From the NCBI RefSeq assembly GCF_000226215.1, contig NZ_AGFF01000031.1:1-64000 (forward strand): 64,000 nucleotides of DNA, in the 5' to 3' direction. Below the pieces are notes generated by a model. It ran no database searches. It was not told where the DNA came from and saw nothing but the letters and a program-made list of their open reading frames with translations. This document shows positions 53,413 through 61,814 of this stretch, one piece after another. Each line of letters opens with the position of its first letter. Position 1 is the stretch's first letter. The DNA comes from Dietzia alimentaria 72 (lineage in GTDB: Bacteria; Actinomycetota; Actinomycetes; Mycobacteriales; Mycobacteriaceae). A program made the translations under genes and the position numbers.

Positions 53413-53921
53413 TGGGAAAGGGATCCGGCGCAGACGCCGGCAGCTCCGGTCACGGGAGAACGCCAAGCGTCGACCGGGAACACCAACGTCCGGCCCGGGC
53501 GACGGACGCCGAGGTGGAGGCGGCGGGCTCAGTGAGTGAAGCCCTTGAATATATCGAGCGGGCCCGCGGTCACCTGTACGACCTTCATCAGCTGATCGGC
53601 CGGGCGGATCTGCTTTTCCAGGAAGCCGCGGAGAAGCTCGCGGGAATCGGTCACACCGGCCTCGCCGATCGACTGACATCGGAGATGGTGGGGTTGAACG
53701 TCCTCGAGGGACGATGGACCTTCCAGATGGTCGAGGAGTTCGACGACGGGTTCTGGACCACCGCGCGAGAGATCGACCGGGTGGTCCGCGACGAGCTGAC
53801 CGGAGGTCGGCGTCATGTTCACGAAGCCGAGATGAAGCAGGCCAACCGGACCACGGGCCGCACCGGACACGAAGCGACACCCGGCACAGTGGGGCAACTG
53901 GCCCAGGACGGAGAAGAATAG
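53412..53921 (+). CDS. Conserved hypothetical protein coupled to the desaturase
   Basis: A 169-aa protein of unknown function. The first about 35 residues and last about 30 are polar and low in structure. The core (about 38-130) is predicted helical, with SVSEALEYIERARGHLYDLHQ and GRADLLFQEAAEKLAG, and an aromatic/acidic MVEEFDDGFWTTAREIDRVV. No membrane segment or signal peptide. It overlaps the desaturase stop by one base, so translation is coupled; an electron-transfer role is unlikely, as no cofactor motif exists. A regulatory or scaffold partner is possible (inference). Confidence 0.78.
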   Translation: MGKGSGADAGSSGHGRTPSVDREHQRPARATDAEVEAAGSVSEALEYIERARGHLYDLHQLIGRADLLFQEAAEKLAGIGHTGLADRLTSEMVGLNVLEGRWTFQMVEEFDDGFWTTAREIDRVVRDELTGGRRHVHEAEMKQANRTTGRTGHEATPGTVGQLAQDGEE

Positions 53922-53966
53922 GTCCTCACCTCGGGCTCCAAGATTGGCCGAGTTTCTCCGGACCGA

Positions 53967-54245
53967 TTAGCCGGTGCGGTGTCGGCCTGCGATTTTGTGC
54001 CGTTCCGCCTCCGTCAGGCCGCCCCACACCCCGTAGAGTTCCTCTGATTCCAGAGCGAATTTTCTGCAGGTATTGAACACAGGGCAGGTCTGACAGACAG
54101 CCTTGGCTTCGGTCTCTTTACGCCGGCGCTCGCCCTTGGACTCGTCCTCCGCGCTGTAGAACAGATCTTCGTGACCTATACATGCGGCCTCGTCCCTCCA
54201 GGACCAGAAATCCGAGGTCGGCTCCAAGTTGATGTATCTGGGCAT
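53967..54245 (-). CDS. WhiB-family Fe-S transcriptional regulator
   Basis: A 92-aa WhiB-like protein. Four cluster cysteines are visible: one in EAACIGHED, then CQTCPVFNTC, giving C...C-x2-C-x5-C. The turn GVWGG and a basic C-terminus (ERHKIAGRHR) follow, so the DNA-binding or sigma-interacting parts are complete. ATG 54245 has GGGAG 7 nt upstream; the TTG 54251 is ignored. Subtype (WhiB1-7) is not assigned. The 261 bp before the gene holds no ORF that I can support. Confidence 0.92.
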   Translation of the reverse strand: MPRYINLEPTSDFWSWRDEAACIGHEDLFYSAEDESKGERRRKETEAKAVCQTCPVFNTCRKFALESEELYGVWGGLTEAERHKIAGRHRTG

Positions 54246-54506
54246 CGGCAACTCCCACCCGCGCCTCTGAAGTGCTCTGCCATGAGCCCTGGTGGTTCAG
54301 TATGCGCCGTTAACCGTATCCTGCCCGAGGCTAATCCGTCGATCACCTCATTGCTGAAAACCGGGAATTCGAGGGTTGAGAGGTCGCATCACTCCACTCA
54401 CCTGAAGCAAGTTCAGCGATTCTCTCGCCACCACCTGCACTTCTGCCCACGCGGGCTTCGGACCGCGATCACGGTGCTCAGCGGCCGTCGTCGTCGTCAC
54501 GATCTT

Positions 54507-55490
54507 CTACGTCGCCCGGATCACCTCGGCGGCGCGGCCGGCAGCACCGTCCACGCCCCACCACTGCCGGATCCCGGAAGCCTGCCCCTCGAGCGCCCGC
54601 TCAACCTGCGCATGCACTACGTTGGCCACCGCCGACGGGCCATCCCCGTACCGCATCACTGACGCCCCCGGAATACCTGCAAGCGCATCTGCGGTAGCGC
54701 GGTATTCACCGAATTCGTGTTTCGCCGGCACGACCACCAACGGAACGTCGGCACACGCGGCATCCGCCACCGAGGCCTGCCCGGCCCCCGTCACCACCAC
54801 ATCCGCCGAGCACAGCTCGGACCACGGGTCGTCGCGCCATCTTCCGTCCGGTCCGCCCAGTTCTACCCAGTCGGCCACCCCGGAACCTTCGACCGCTGTA
54901 CGGACGGCCCGCCAGAAACGGTGGTCGCCACGCGCGCCGAAGCGATTGAGATGGACCACCCGGGGGCCGCTATCGCGCCGTCGAACCCGATCCCGCCGCT
55001 CAAATCTGGAGATCCCCCCGATCTCGTACACTCTTCTCTCTACGCTCGAGAGCGTGTCCTGGTGCGCGCCCGGCGGCCACGCGCCGATGAGCTTGGCGGC
55101 CGATCGACACCGCAACACGTGCGGTCGATCGTGCCGGGCCCCCGGTGGCAGCGAGCTGACAATCGGCGTACCTGTCATCCGGCCCGCCAGCGACATCGCC
55201 GGCGACGAATCCACCCAGAGCACACGCGGCCGCAGGCGGTCCATCCACGACACCGCCGCACGCCGGGAGGCCAGGGAGAGCTGGTCAGAACCCTGACCGC
55301 CCGCGTTCGCTGATGCCTCGCCACCCACTGGTAGCCGCTCCACACGGATTCCGGGTGGGCACATCGCCTCGTTGATCGGGCCGGTCAGGATCATCGTCAC
55401 TTCTTCGCCGCGATCGCGTAATGCGCCCACCACGGGGAGCACCCTGTGTAGATGCCCCCGCCGACGGTGGTGGACGTAGACACCGATCAT
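54507..55490 (-). CDS. Glycosyltransferase (GT-B, MurG/GT28-like)
   Basis: A 327-aa GT-B enzyme. The N-terminus IGVYVHHRRRGHLHRVLPVVGALRDRG resembles nucleotide-sugar glycosyltransferases, and the C-terminal VVVTGAGQASVADAACADVPLVVVP is the GT28-type donor site. Acceptor and sugar are unknown. It overlaps nothing and lies 28 bp upstream on the transcript of no other gene; the next minus-strand gene before it is the DJ-1-like one. Found near WhiB and desaturase genes. Confidence 0.8.
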   Translation of the reverse strand: MIGVYVHHRRRGHLHRVLPVVGALRDRGEEVTMILTGPINEAMCPPGIRVERLPVGGEASANAGGQGSDQLSLASRRAAVSWMDRLRPRVLWVDSSPAMSLAGRMTGTPIVSSLPPGARHDRPHVLRCRSAAKLIGAWPPGAHQDTLSSVERRVYEIGGISRFERRDRVRRRDSGPRVVHLNRFGARGDHRFWRAVRTAVEGSGVADWVELGGPDGRWRDDPWSELCSADVVVTGAGQASVADAACADVPLVVVPAKHEFGEYRATADALAGIPGASVMRYGDGPSAVANVVHAQVERALEGQASGIRQWWGVDGAAGRAAEVIRAT

Positions 55491-55517
55491 CGGACGACCC
55501 GCGCCTGCGCCGCCGGG

Positions 55518-56078
55518 CTACTCGGCCCCGCGGATGGCCCCGAGCAGAGCCTCACAGAAAGCCGGGAGATCCGCAGGGCTGCGGCTCGTAAAGACTCCGT
55601 CGTCGCTGACCAGCTCCTCGTCCACCCACTCTGCTCCCGCATTGATCAGATCGGTGCGCAGGCTGGGGTACGAGGTGATCCTGCGGCCGCGGACCACATC
55701 AGCCTCGATGAGCACCCACGGCGCGTGACAGATGGCCAACACGGGCTTGCCCGCCTCGACCATCTCCCGCACCAGCGTCAACGCGTGCTGGTCCTGCCGC
55801 AGCGCGTCCGGATTGGCCACCCCGCCCGGCAGTACCAGCACGTCCACCTCGGCGGCGGAGACATCGGCGCTCGTCCGGTCGACGGCCTGGGTGCCCGCCG
55901 GGGAAAGATGGTCGACGAGGCCGACCTCACCGTCGTCGGTGCTCACGAGGATAGGTGTGTGCCCCTCGTCGACCACCGCGTCCCATGGCTCGGTGAGCTC
56001 GACGCGTTCGATCCCCTCGCCGGCTACGAGAAAGGCGACTGTCCGGCTATCGGTCTGTGCATCCTGTGTCTCGGTCAT
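55518..56078 (-). CDS. DJ-1/PfpI family protein (class I glutamine amidotransferase-like)
   Basis: A 186-aa DJ-1/PfpI domain. The nucleophile elbow is AICHAPWVL with the catalytic Cys followed by His; the Glu is near GIERVELTEPWD. GRRITSYPSLRTDLINAGAEWVDEE is typical of the YhbO/PfpI intracellular protease or glyoxalase III/deglycase group. The ATG at 56078 is used; the frame is open far upstream. It precedes the glycosyltransferase gene by 27 bp on the same strand. Confidence 0.88.
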   Translation of the reverse strand: MTETQDAQTDSRTVAFLVAGEGIERVELTEPWDAVVDEGHTPILVSTDDGEVGLVDHLSPAGTQAVDRTSADVSAAEVDVLVLPGGVANPDALRQDQHALTLVREMVEAGKPVLAICHAPWVLIEADVVRGRRITSYPSLRTDLINAGAEWVDEELVSDDGVFTSRSPADLPAFCEALLGAIRGAE

Positions 56079-56172
56079 GCCCCGATGGTGACGCCGGCCG
56101 CGCCCTCCCGCAACCGGACGCCACAGGACGCGGGCGGTGGACCGCACCGCGCTGATCCGGCACCATACGGGG

Positions 56173-56901
56173 ATGACTCGACGAGACCGGACAGGCCGAC
56201 GCGGACGCGGCGGCAACCGTCGCGGCGGCTGCGGCTGCTCGCTCTTCGTACTGTTGTTGCTGCTCGTGGGCCTCATTGTGGCCGCCGAGTTCGGGGCGCG
56301 CTGGTACCTATCCGACCGGGCCGAACGCGAGGCCTCCGCCCAGCTGGGCGCGCCCGTCTCCGTGGGCTTCGGCGCCAAGCCCATCCTGCTGGACCTCGTC
56401 ACCGAGAGAGCCGTGGGCACCGTGCATCTGACCTCGCCTGGCAACGCGACCGTGCCGCATCTCGACGTGACCGGCCACGGCGTCCGACTGATCGACGGCG
56501 GGATCCGCGCCGACGCCGCCGAGGGCGTGGCCACCCTCACCAGTGAGCAACTCGCCGCGGCCGCCGCGGAGGGCAATCCCTCAACCGACTCACCCGTGGC
56601 CGGGCTGGCCGAGGTCCGCTCTGTCCGCCCGGATGCACCGGCGGGCCTGCTGCGGGCAGATATAGGTGGCATCGCCGAGATCGGGGTGGCCCCGGGTGTC
56701 ACCAACGGACAGCTCACGCTGACGCCGCAACAGACCTCCCTACTGGGCTTTCCCCTGCCGGACGGGCTGTTCTCCGGGATCACCGCCACCGTCGACTCCA
56801 CCGTCGCATCACTGCCCGACGGGGTGATGATCACCGACGCCCGCGTGGTCGATGACGGACTCGACGTGGACCTCGTGGGCCGCGACGTAATTCTGCGTTA
56901 A
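56173..56901 (+). CDS. DUF2993 (LmeA-like) membrane-anchored protein
   Basis: A 242-aa protein. A basic Arg/Gly-rich start with two cysteines (GGCGCS) leads to one transmembrane or signal helix (about 22-44), then a DUF2993 domain with RAEREASAQLGAPVSVGFG, LTSPGNATVPHLDVTGHGVRL and repeating beta strands. LmeA of mycobacteria is a periplasmic lipid-binding protein needed for lipomannan elongation. ATG 56173 is preferred to 56137. Divergent from the DJ-1-like gene. Confidence 0.82.
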   Translation: MTRRDRTGRRGRGGNRRGGCGCSLFVLLLLLVGLIVAAEFGARWYLSDRAEREASAQLGAPVSVGFGAKPILLDLVTERAVGTVHLTSPGNATVPHLDVTGHGVRLIDGGIRADAAEGVATLTSEQLAAAAAEGNPSTDSPVAGLAEVRSVRPDAPAGLLRADIGGIAEIGVAPGVTNGQLTLTPQQTSLLGFPLPDGLFSGITATVDSTVASLPDGVMITDARVVDDGLDVDLVGRDVILR

Positions 56902-56929
56902 GCGCGCAGTTCGGCCCCGCGCAGCCCGG

Positions 56930-58498
56930 TCAGACCTGATGGTCAACTGGCTTCGGTACGCACAGCTCGGTGGGCTCGTCGCGTCCCCGCACCACCTCGG
57001 ACCCCACTGACTCCCAACGCTCGCACTCGGCTTCGTTCGCCGCTCCCACCGCTATCCCGGAGGCCAGGACCAGACTGCTGCGGCCCTTGGCCAACTCGCA
57101 TAGCCGCGCAGCCTCGTTCACAGCGTCGCCGATCACCGTGTACTCGAAGCGGTCGTCGGAGCCCACGTAGCCCGCCACCACGTCGCCGAACGAGGCACCG
57201 ATGCCGGCGCGGCAGTCGGGAACCCGCACGGGCAATCGCTCCCCCAACACTCGTGCGCACGCCACGGATGCGGTTGCCGGGTCCACCATCGACCTGGGTT
57301 CCCCGAAGACCACAAGGGCCGCATCCCCGAGGAAGCTGTCTACGACGCCGTCATACTCCTCCACGGTCTCCACCACCACTGCGAAGAAACGGTTCAGCAC
57401 GCCCACGACCTCCGACGCCTCGGAACGCACCGCCATTTCCGTCGAACCGATGAGGTCTACAAACACCACACCCACGCGCGAATCCCGACCACCGAGCTCC
57501 GGCTCATGCAGCTCAGCAGCCTCGGCGACATCCCGGCCAACGTGACGACCGAACAGATCCCGCAGCCGCTCCCGCTCCTGCAGACCAGCGGCCATCGTGT
57601 TGAACCCTCGCTGCAGTTCGCCGAGCTCGGTGCCGTCGTAGACCACCACGCGCCGCGCCAGACTGCCGGCCGTGACGTCCTCCATCGCCCACCGGACACT
57701 GCGCACCGGTCCGAGAACGGACCCCGTGGCGAGCGTGACTAGGAGAAATCCCGCCAGTAGCGAGGCGGCACCCAGAGACAGGGCGATGACGGCGAGGCGT
57801 TCAACGGTCATGGCTCGACCCGCTAACGCGTAGATCGACACGATGATCAGTCCCGCTATCGGCACCCCGCTGCCCACAGCCCACGCCACCTGGAGCCGCG
57901 TCATGGCGCCGAGAAATCGCGCCCGTGGAGCGTTTCCTGCGGAGAGGGCGAGCGCGGCGACCGGCCGCATACTGAAGTCGGCGAACAGGAAGGCGGCACC
58001 ACAGACCACCATGCCCGCGAACACGACCGTGAACCCGACAGTCGGAACGGCCTCAGCATCCACCGTCCCGTACGCGGGTGTGACAACAGCGGCGCCCAGC
58101 AGCCACAGGAGCGCTTGGATCACGGTGATCCGGGCCGGCAACCGCAGTGTTCGTACCCGTTCACAGTCTGAGGGCTCTCGCCCGTCGCGGAACCAGCGCA
58201 CGCGGCGGCGAAAGACGCGGTACACCCAGACAGCGCCCAGAATCGTCGCCAATGAGACGTAGACGGGCACCACGACCCAGGTGGGGACCAAGAACTCCCT
58301 CGACAGGAGTCGGGGTCCCGGCAAGACGAACAGGATCAGAGCACCGGACACCGCGACGCCGACGACATTAGAGCCGATCAGCGTGAGAACAAGCAGTATT
58401 CGCACGCGCAGTGTCCGCACCCGAGTCGACTGCTTCTCACTACCGAGCAGCACCGACCCGAGGTCGGGCCGGCGGAGCCTAGCAAGGTCGAAACGCAC
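56930..58498 (-). CDS. Six-helix membrane adenylate cyclase with HAMP domain
   Basis: A 522-aa protein of the Rv1318c/Rv3645 type. Six hydrophobic segments (about 30-275), a HAMP domain (about 275-330, VRRVVVYDGTELGELQRGFN-like region ends it), then DLFGRHVGRDVAEAA and a class III cyclase domain. The first metal Asp is in VFVDLIGST, the second in FLGDAALVVF; DAVNEAARL carries the Asn/Arg region. The residue that normally selects adenine as Lys appears to be Ser (VDSFLGD), unlike the soluble paralog at 22811. It is convergent with the DUF2993 gene. Confidence 0.9.
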   Translation of the reverse strand: MRFDLARLRRPDLGSVLLGSEKQSTRVRTLRVRILLVLTLIGSNVVGVAVSGALILFVLPGPRLLSREFLVPTWVVVPVYVSLATILGAVWVYRVFRRRVRWFRDGREPSDCERVRTLRLPARITVIQALLWLLGAAVVTPAYGTVDAEAVPTVGFTVVFAGMVVCGAAFLFADFSMRPVAALALSAGNAPRARFLGAMTRLQVAWAVGSGVPIAGLIIVSIYALAGRAMTVERLAVIALSLGAASLLAGFLLVTLATGSVLGPVRSVRWAMEDVTAGSLARRVVVYDGTELGELQRGFNTMAAGLQERERLRDLFGRHVGRDVAEAAELHEPELGGRDSRVGVVFVDLIGSTEMAVRSEASEVVGVLNRFFAVVVETVEEYDGVVDSFLGDAALVVFGEPRSMVDPATASVACARVLGERLPVRVPDCRAGIGASFGDVVAGYVGSDDRFEYTVIGDAVNEAARLCELAKGRSSLVLASGIAVGAANEAECERWESVGSEVVRGRDEPTELCVPKPVDHQV

Positions 58499-58724
58499 TC
58501 GCTTATCGTGTCACCGACTGTGCTCAAAGGTGATGCCCTCGTCACACCTGGGACGGAAAATGCGGTGGCGACTGTCTCGCAGCGTAGGGTAAGGGCAGTC
58601 GGCCCGCACCACGCTTGCCTCGGGCCGAGCGGTTGTCGACCTCCCCGTGGTCGCGCACCGGGCGCATTGCCTCAAAACTGCGATGCGACACCCCGCGAGC
58701 GCGCCGGGCAAGACGCCCCCATCT

Positions 58725-60455
58725 ATGTACGGAGCCATCTCCTTGTCACGTTCTTTCGCCGATCTCGGCGTTTCCTCTTCACTGCTCGCCGTCCTCAAAG
58801 ACGCTGGCATCGTCACACCCACACCCATCCAGTCCGCCGCGCTGCCTGACGCAATGTCCGGGCGCGACGTGCTGGGTCGCGGCCGCACCGGCTCGGGGAA
58901 GACCTACGCGTTCTGCATCCCGCTGGTGGCCCGACTGACCGCCAGCGGTGGTCGACGCGCGAAGGGTGCCCCGCGAGGGCTCATCCTCGCCCCGACCCGC
59001 GAGCTGGCCCGTCAGATCAACGAGACCCTGGCCCCGCTCGCAGCGGCCGAGGGCATGCGCACCACTGTCATCTTTGGCGGTGTCTCCCAGGGCCGCCAGG
59101 TCGAGGCGCTGAACAAGGGCGTCGACATCGTGGTGGCCTGCCCCGGCCGCCTCGAGGACCTCATGGGTCAGAAGCACTGCCGACTCGACTCCATCGAGAT
59201 CAGCGTCCTCGACGAGGCCGATCACATGGCAGACCTGGGCTTTCTACCCGGTGTCACCCGCATCCTGTCGGCGACACCCAAGAACACGCAGCGGCTGCTG
59301 TTCTCGGCGACCCTCGACCAGGGTGTCGGCAAGATCGTCGACCGCTTCCTCGTGAACCCGGTCGAGCATTCCGTCGACGACGGCTCCGCCACTCCCGGTG
59401 CCACCGCCCACCACGTGGTGCGCGTCCACTCCGACGACCGCGTCCGCGCGCTCGCCGACCTGGCCGGCGCCCACGAGCGGACCGTCATGTTCACCCGCAC
59501 CAAGCACGGTGCAAAGCGACTCGCCAAGCAGCTCACCGGCCGCGGGGTCTCCAGCGTCGACCTGCACGGCAATCTGTCGCAGAACGCCCGCGTGCGTAAC
59601 CTCGACGCGTTCTCCTCCGGCAACGCGAGCGTCATGGTGGCCACTGACATCGCCGCCCGCGGCATTCACGTGGACGACATTGGGTTGGTCATCCACGCCG
59701 ATCCGCCGGCCGAGCACAAGGCCTACGTGCACCGCTCGGGCCGCACCGCCCGCGCCGGAGCCGTGGGCACCGTTGTGACCGTGGCGACCCAGGACCAGGT
59801 CGGCGAAGTCCGTTCGCTGCTTCGTGCCGCCGGCGTGACGGCCGGTGAGATCAATCTGCCCGTGGGCGGTGACGCCGCAGCCGCACTCGCCGACGCACCC
59901 GAGCCACCCGAGCACATGCCTACAGACGATCCCGCCGTGGGCGAGTCGATCCGTGGTCAGGCCCGTCGCAACCGTGGCCAGAGCCGTCAGGGCCAGAACC
60001 AGCAGCGTGGCACTCGCTCCGGCGGACGCGACCAGGGCGGGCGCGACGAGGGCTCCCGCCGGGGTGCCGGTCAGGGCTCCGAGCGAGGCACAGGACGTGG
60101 CGCTACCGACGGACGACAGGGCCGAGACGGCTCCGACCGCAATGGCGCAGCACGAGGCGGCGCCGAGCGCGGTGGCCGTGACCAGCAGGGCACAGGATCG
60201 GGCGGTGCTCGTCGTGGCCCGCGTCGCCCCCAGAGCGGCAGCGCCCAGGGCGGTAGCGCCCAGAGCGGCGGCACTCAGGGCGGCAGCGCCCAGGGCGGTT
60301 CGCGTCAGGGCGCAGGCCGCCAGGGTTCCGGAAATCAGACCTCGGGCGGTCAGCGCTCCGGTGGTCAGCGCTCCGGTGCGCACCAGTCGGTCGGCAACAG
60401 CGCAGCCCAGGGACAGGGCGGCCAGCGTCGTCGTTCGGCTCGCGCGGCGGGTTGA
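58725..60455 (+). CDS. DEAD-box RNA helicase with low-complexity RG/GGSAQ tail
   Basis: A 576-aa helicase. Q-motif region TPTPIQSAALPD, motif I GRGRTGSGKT, Ia APTRELARQ, DEAD box VLDEADHM, SAT (LFSAT), IV-VI with TDIAARGIHVDD and HRSGRTARAG. The core ends near residue 385. The tail (about 405-576) is disordered and made of RGG-like (GGRDQGGRDEG) and GGSAQ/GGTQ repeats, which favour RNA binding and condensate formation (family knowledge). It is RhlE-like and may aid cold adaptation or rRNA maturation. ATG 58725 is where homology starts. 58499-58724 holds no gene. Confidence 0.92.
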   Translation: MYGAISLSRSFADLGVSSSLLAVLKDAGIVTPTPIQSAALPDAMSGRDVLGRGRTGSGKTYAFCIPLVARLTASGGRRAKGAPRGLILAPTRELARQINETLAPLAAAEGMRTTVIFGGVSQGRQVEALNKGVDIVVACPGRLEDLMGQKHCRLDSIEISVLDEADHMADLGFLPGVTRILSATPKNTQRLLFSATLDQGVGKIVDRFLVNPVEHSVDDGSATPGATAHHVVRVHSDDRVRALADLAGAHERTVMFTRTKHGAKRLAKQLTGRGVSSVDLHGNLSQNARVRNLDAFSSGNASVMVATDIAARGIHVDDIGLVIHADPPAEHKAYVHRSGRTARAGAVGTVVTVATQDQVGEVRSLLRAAGVTAGEINLPVGGDAAAALADAPEPPEHMPTDDPAVGESIRGQARRNRGQSRQGQNQQRGTRSGGRDQGGRDEGSRRGAGQGSERGTGRGATDGRQGRDGSDRNGAARGGAERGGRDQQGTGSGGARRGPRRPQSGSAQGGSAQSGGTQGGSAQGGSRQGAGRQGSGNQTSGGQRSGGQRSGAHQSVGNSAAQGQGGQRRRSARAAG

Positions 60456-60519
60456 GTCGCGCAGTTCGACCGCACGTATCTACCGCTCAGAACAGCGTGA
60501 ACTAACTCTGTGAGCGCTC

Positions 60520-60582
60520 ACTGCCCCTCGGATGTCGGAATGCACTTTTGAAACAGGTGAATCTCGACATCTGAGGGGCAGT
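60520..60582. repeat. 63-bp imperfect palindrome after the helicase gene
   Basis: ACTGCCCCTCGGATGTCG (60520-60537) pairs with CGACATCTGAGGGGCAGT (60565-60582), 17 of 18 positions, with a 27-nt inner segment. A TTTTCG follows. It lies 64 bp after the helicase stop and may end its transcript. A second palindromic TGAGCGCTCA (60511-60520) abuts it. Confidence 0.8.
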
Positions 60583-60678
60583 TTTCGTGGCGGGCCGGGG
60601 CGAGTTGCACGGTTGGGAGCCAGACCAGCGACTGCGCGAGCCACCGAATCCGCGACGCCCGTCCACGTGAGCCATGCA

Positions 60679-60752
60679 CCCGCGACACCTATCGGATTGC
60701 GAGGGACCTACGGGATCCCATGGGTGTATTGCAATCGGATGGGTGTCGCGGG
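60679..60752. repeat. 74-bp imperfect palindrome
   Basis: CCCGCGACACCTATCGGATTGC (60679-60700) pairs with GCAATCGGATGGGTGTCGCGGG (60731-60752), 20 of 22 positions, with a 30-nt inner segment. It is in the 412-bp gap 60456-60867, which otherwise holds no gene. Confidence 0.8.
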
Positions 60753-60867
60753 AAGAACAGGGCCCGCCACCACAGAATCAGCGGCCACGCCGGGCAAGCG
60801 ACGCCGAGCGCGACAGCCTGACAGGCCCCGTCAGCCGGTTGAGCGACGCCCTGCCGCCCGGCCGCTC

Positions 60868-61692
60868 TCAGCCGAAGACTGTGATGCTTTGCCGGCTGAT
60901 CGCCACGAGCTCGCCGTCCGGACGCCAGAGCAACGCGTGCGTGTGCGCGTAGCCGTCGCGGGCCGAGTCGGTGACAGCCGAGTAGGCGAGCTTTGTGTTG
61001 CCCGGGGTCGTTTCAGGGTTGACCTCCGCGATCACCTCGAGCGTCCAGGTGAGGCTGCTGCCCGGAGCGAATCCGTCAAGCATCTGGATGGGAGCCGGGG
61101 GCCACGCGTCAGCCAACACGGCCAGGTGCTCTTCCTGGAACCGCTCAGGGGACTCACGCAACGACGCCCAGCCCGACAGGTCGCCACTCTCGGCGCCACT
61201 GAACGGCAGCTGTCCGCCGACCTGCCGCAGTTCGGCAAACTGGTAGAACTCGGGCGTCAGCTTCTCGATGTAGGGGAACGGCTCGATCTCGTCGGGATCA
61301 CCCAGGTCTGGCATGGCCTGCGAGGGCGCGACCGACAGCGCTGACTCACGGTGTTTACCGAAGGCAGCGAGCGCGGTGGCAACGTATTCGCCCCCCTGCC
61401 GCATCGTGGCCTGGCACTGCGTGACGTTGGATCCGATGCGCAGGATCTCGGCGTCGATCTGGACCGGGCCGGTGGCTGCGGGTCCGACGAACGAGACGGT
61501 GAGCGCCCGCAGCGGAGGCACCGTGTTCGGCCTTCCGGTGTCCGCCGCGATCGCGCGGATGCGGCCCTTCATGGCTGCCAGCAACAGTGCCCCGGTGAGA
61601 CCACCGTAGATGGCTCTGCCCTGGGTCCAGCCCTGATCTACCTCGACGGTCCCGCCCTTCTCGGCGGCTTCCAACATGCTTGCCAGCGACAT
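60868..61692 (-). CDS. Acyl-CoA thioesterase (TesB-like double hotdog)
   Basis: A 274-aa thioesterase-superfamily protein with two hotdog domains. The N-terminal half has GWTQGRAIYGGLTGALLLAAM and RALTVSFVGPAATGPVQIDAEILR; the C-terminal half has LDGFAPGSSLTWTLEVIAEV and HALLWRPDGELVAISRQS. This is the mycobacterial/actinobacterial TesB-type layout. It probably releases fatty acids from acyl-CoA. It follows the second desaturase on the same strand, 122 bp away. Confidence 0.87.
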   Translation of the reverse strand: MSLASMLEAAEKGGTVEVDQGWTQGRAIYGGLTGALLLAAMKGRIRAIAADTGRPNTVPPLRALTVSFVGPAATGPVQIDAEILRIGSNVTQCQATMRQGGEYVATALAAFGKHRESALSVAPSQAMPDLGDPDEIEPFPYIEKLTPEFYQFAELRQVGGQLPFSGAESGDLSGWASLRESPERFQEEHLAVLADAWPPAPIQMLDGFAPGSSLTWTLEVIAEVNPETTPGNTKLAYSAVTDSARDGYAHTHALLWRPDGELVAISRQSITVFG

Positions 61693-61814
61693 GCCGACGA
61701 GTCTGGCATAGAGCCTGCGCGTCGAAGGCCCCGGCTCACGACTGGCACTGCGTGGTCAGCGGCACCGGCGCACCCCAGGGCTGCTGACGCTGCAGTATCG
61801 GGGGAGTGGCCAGC

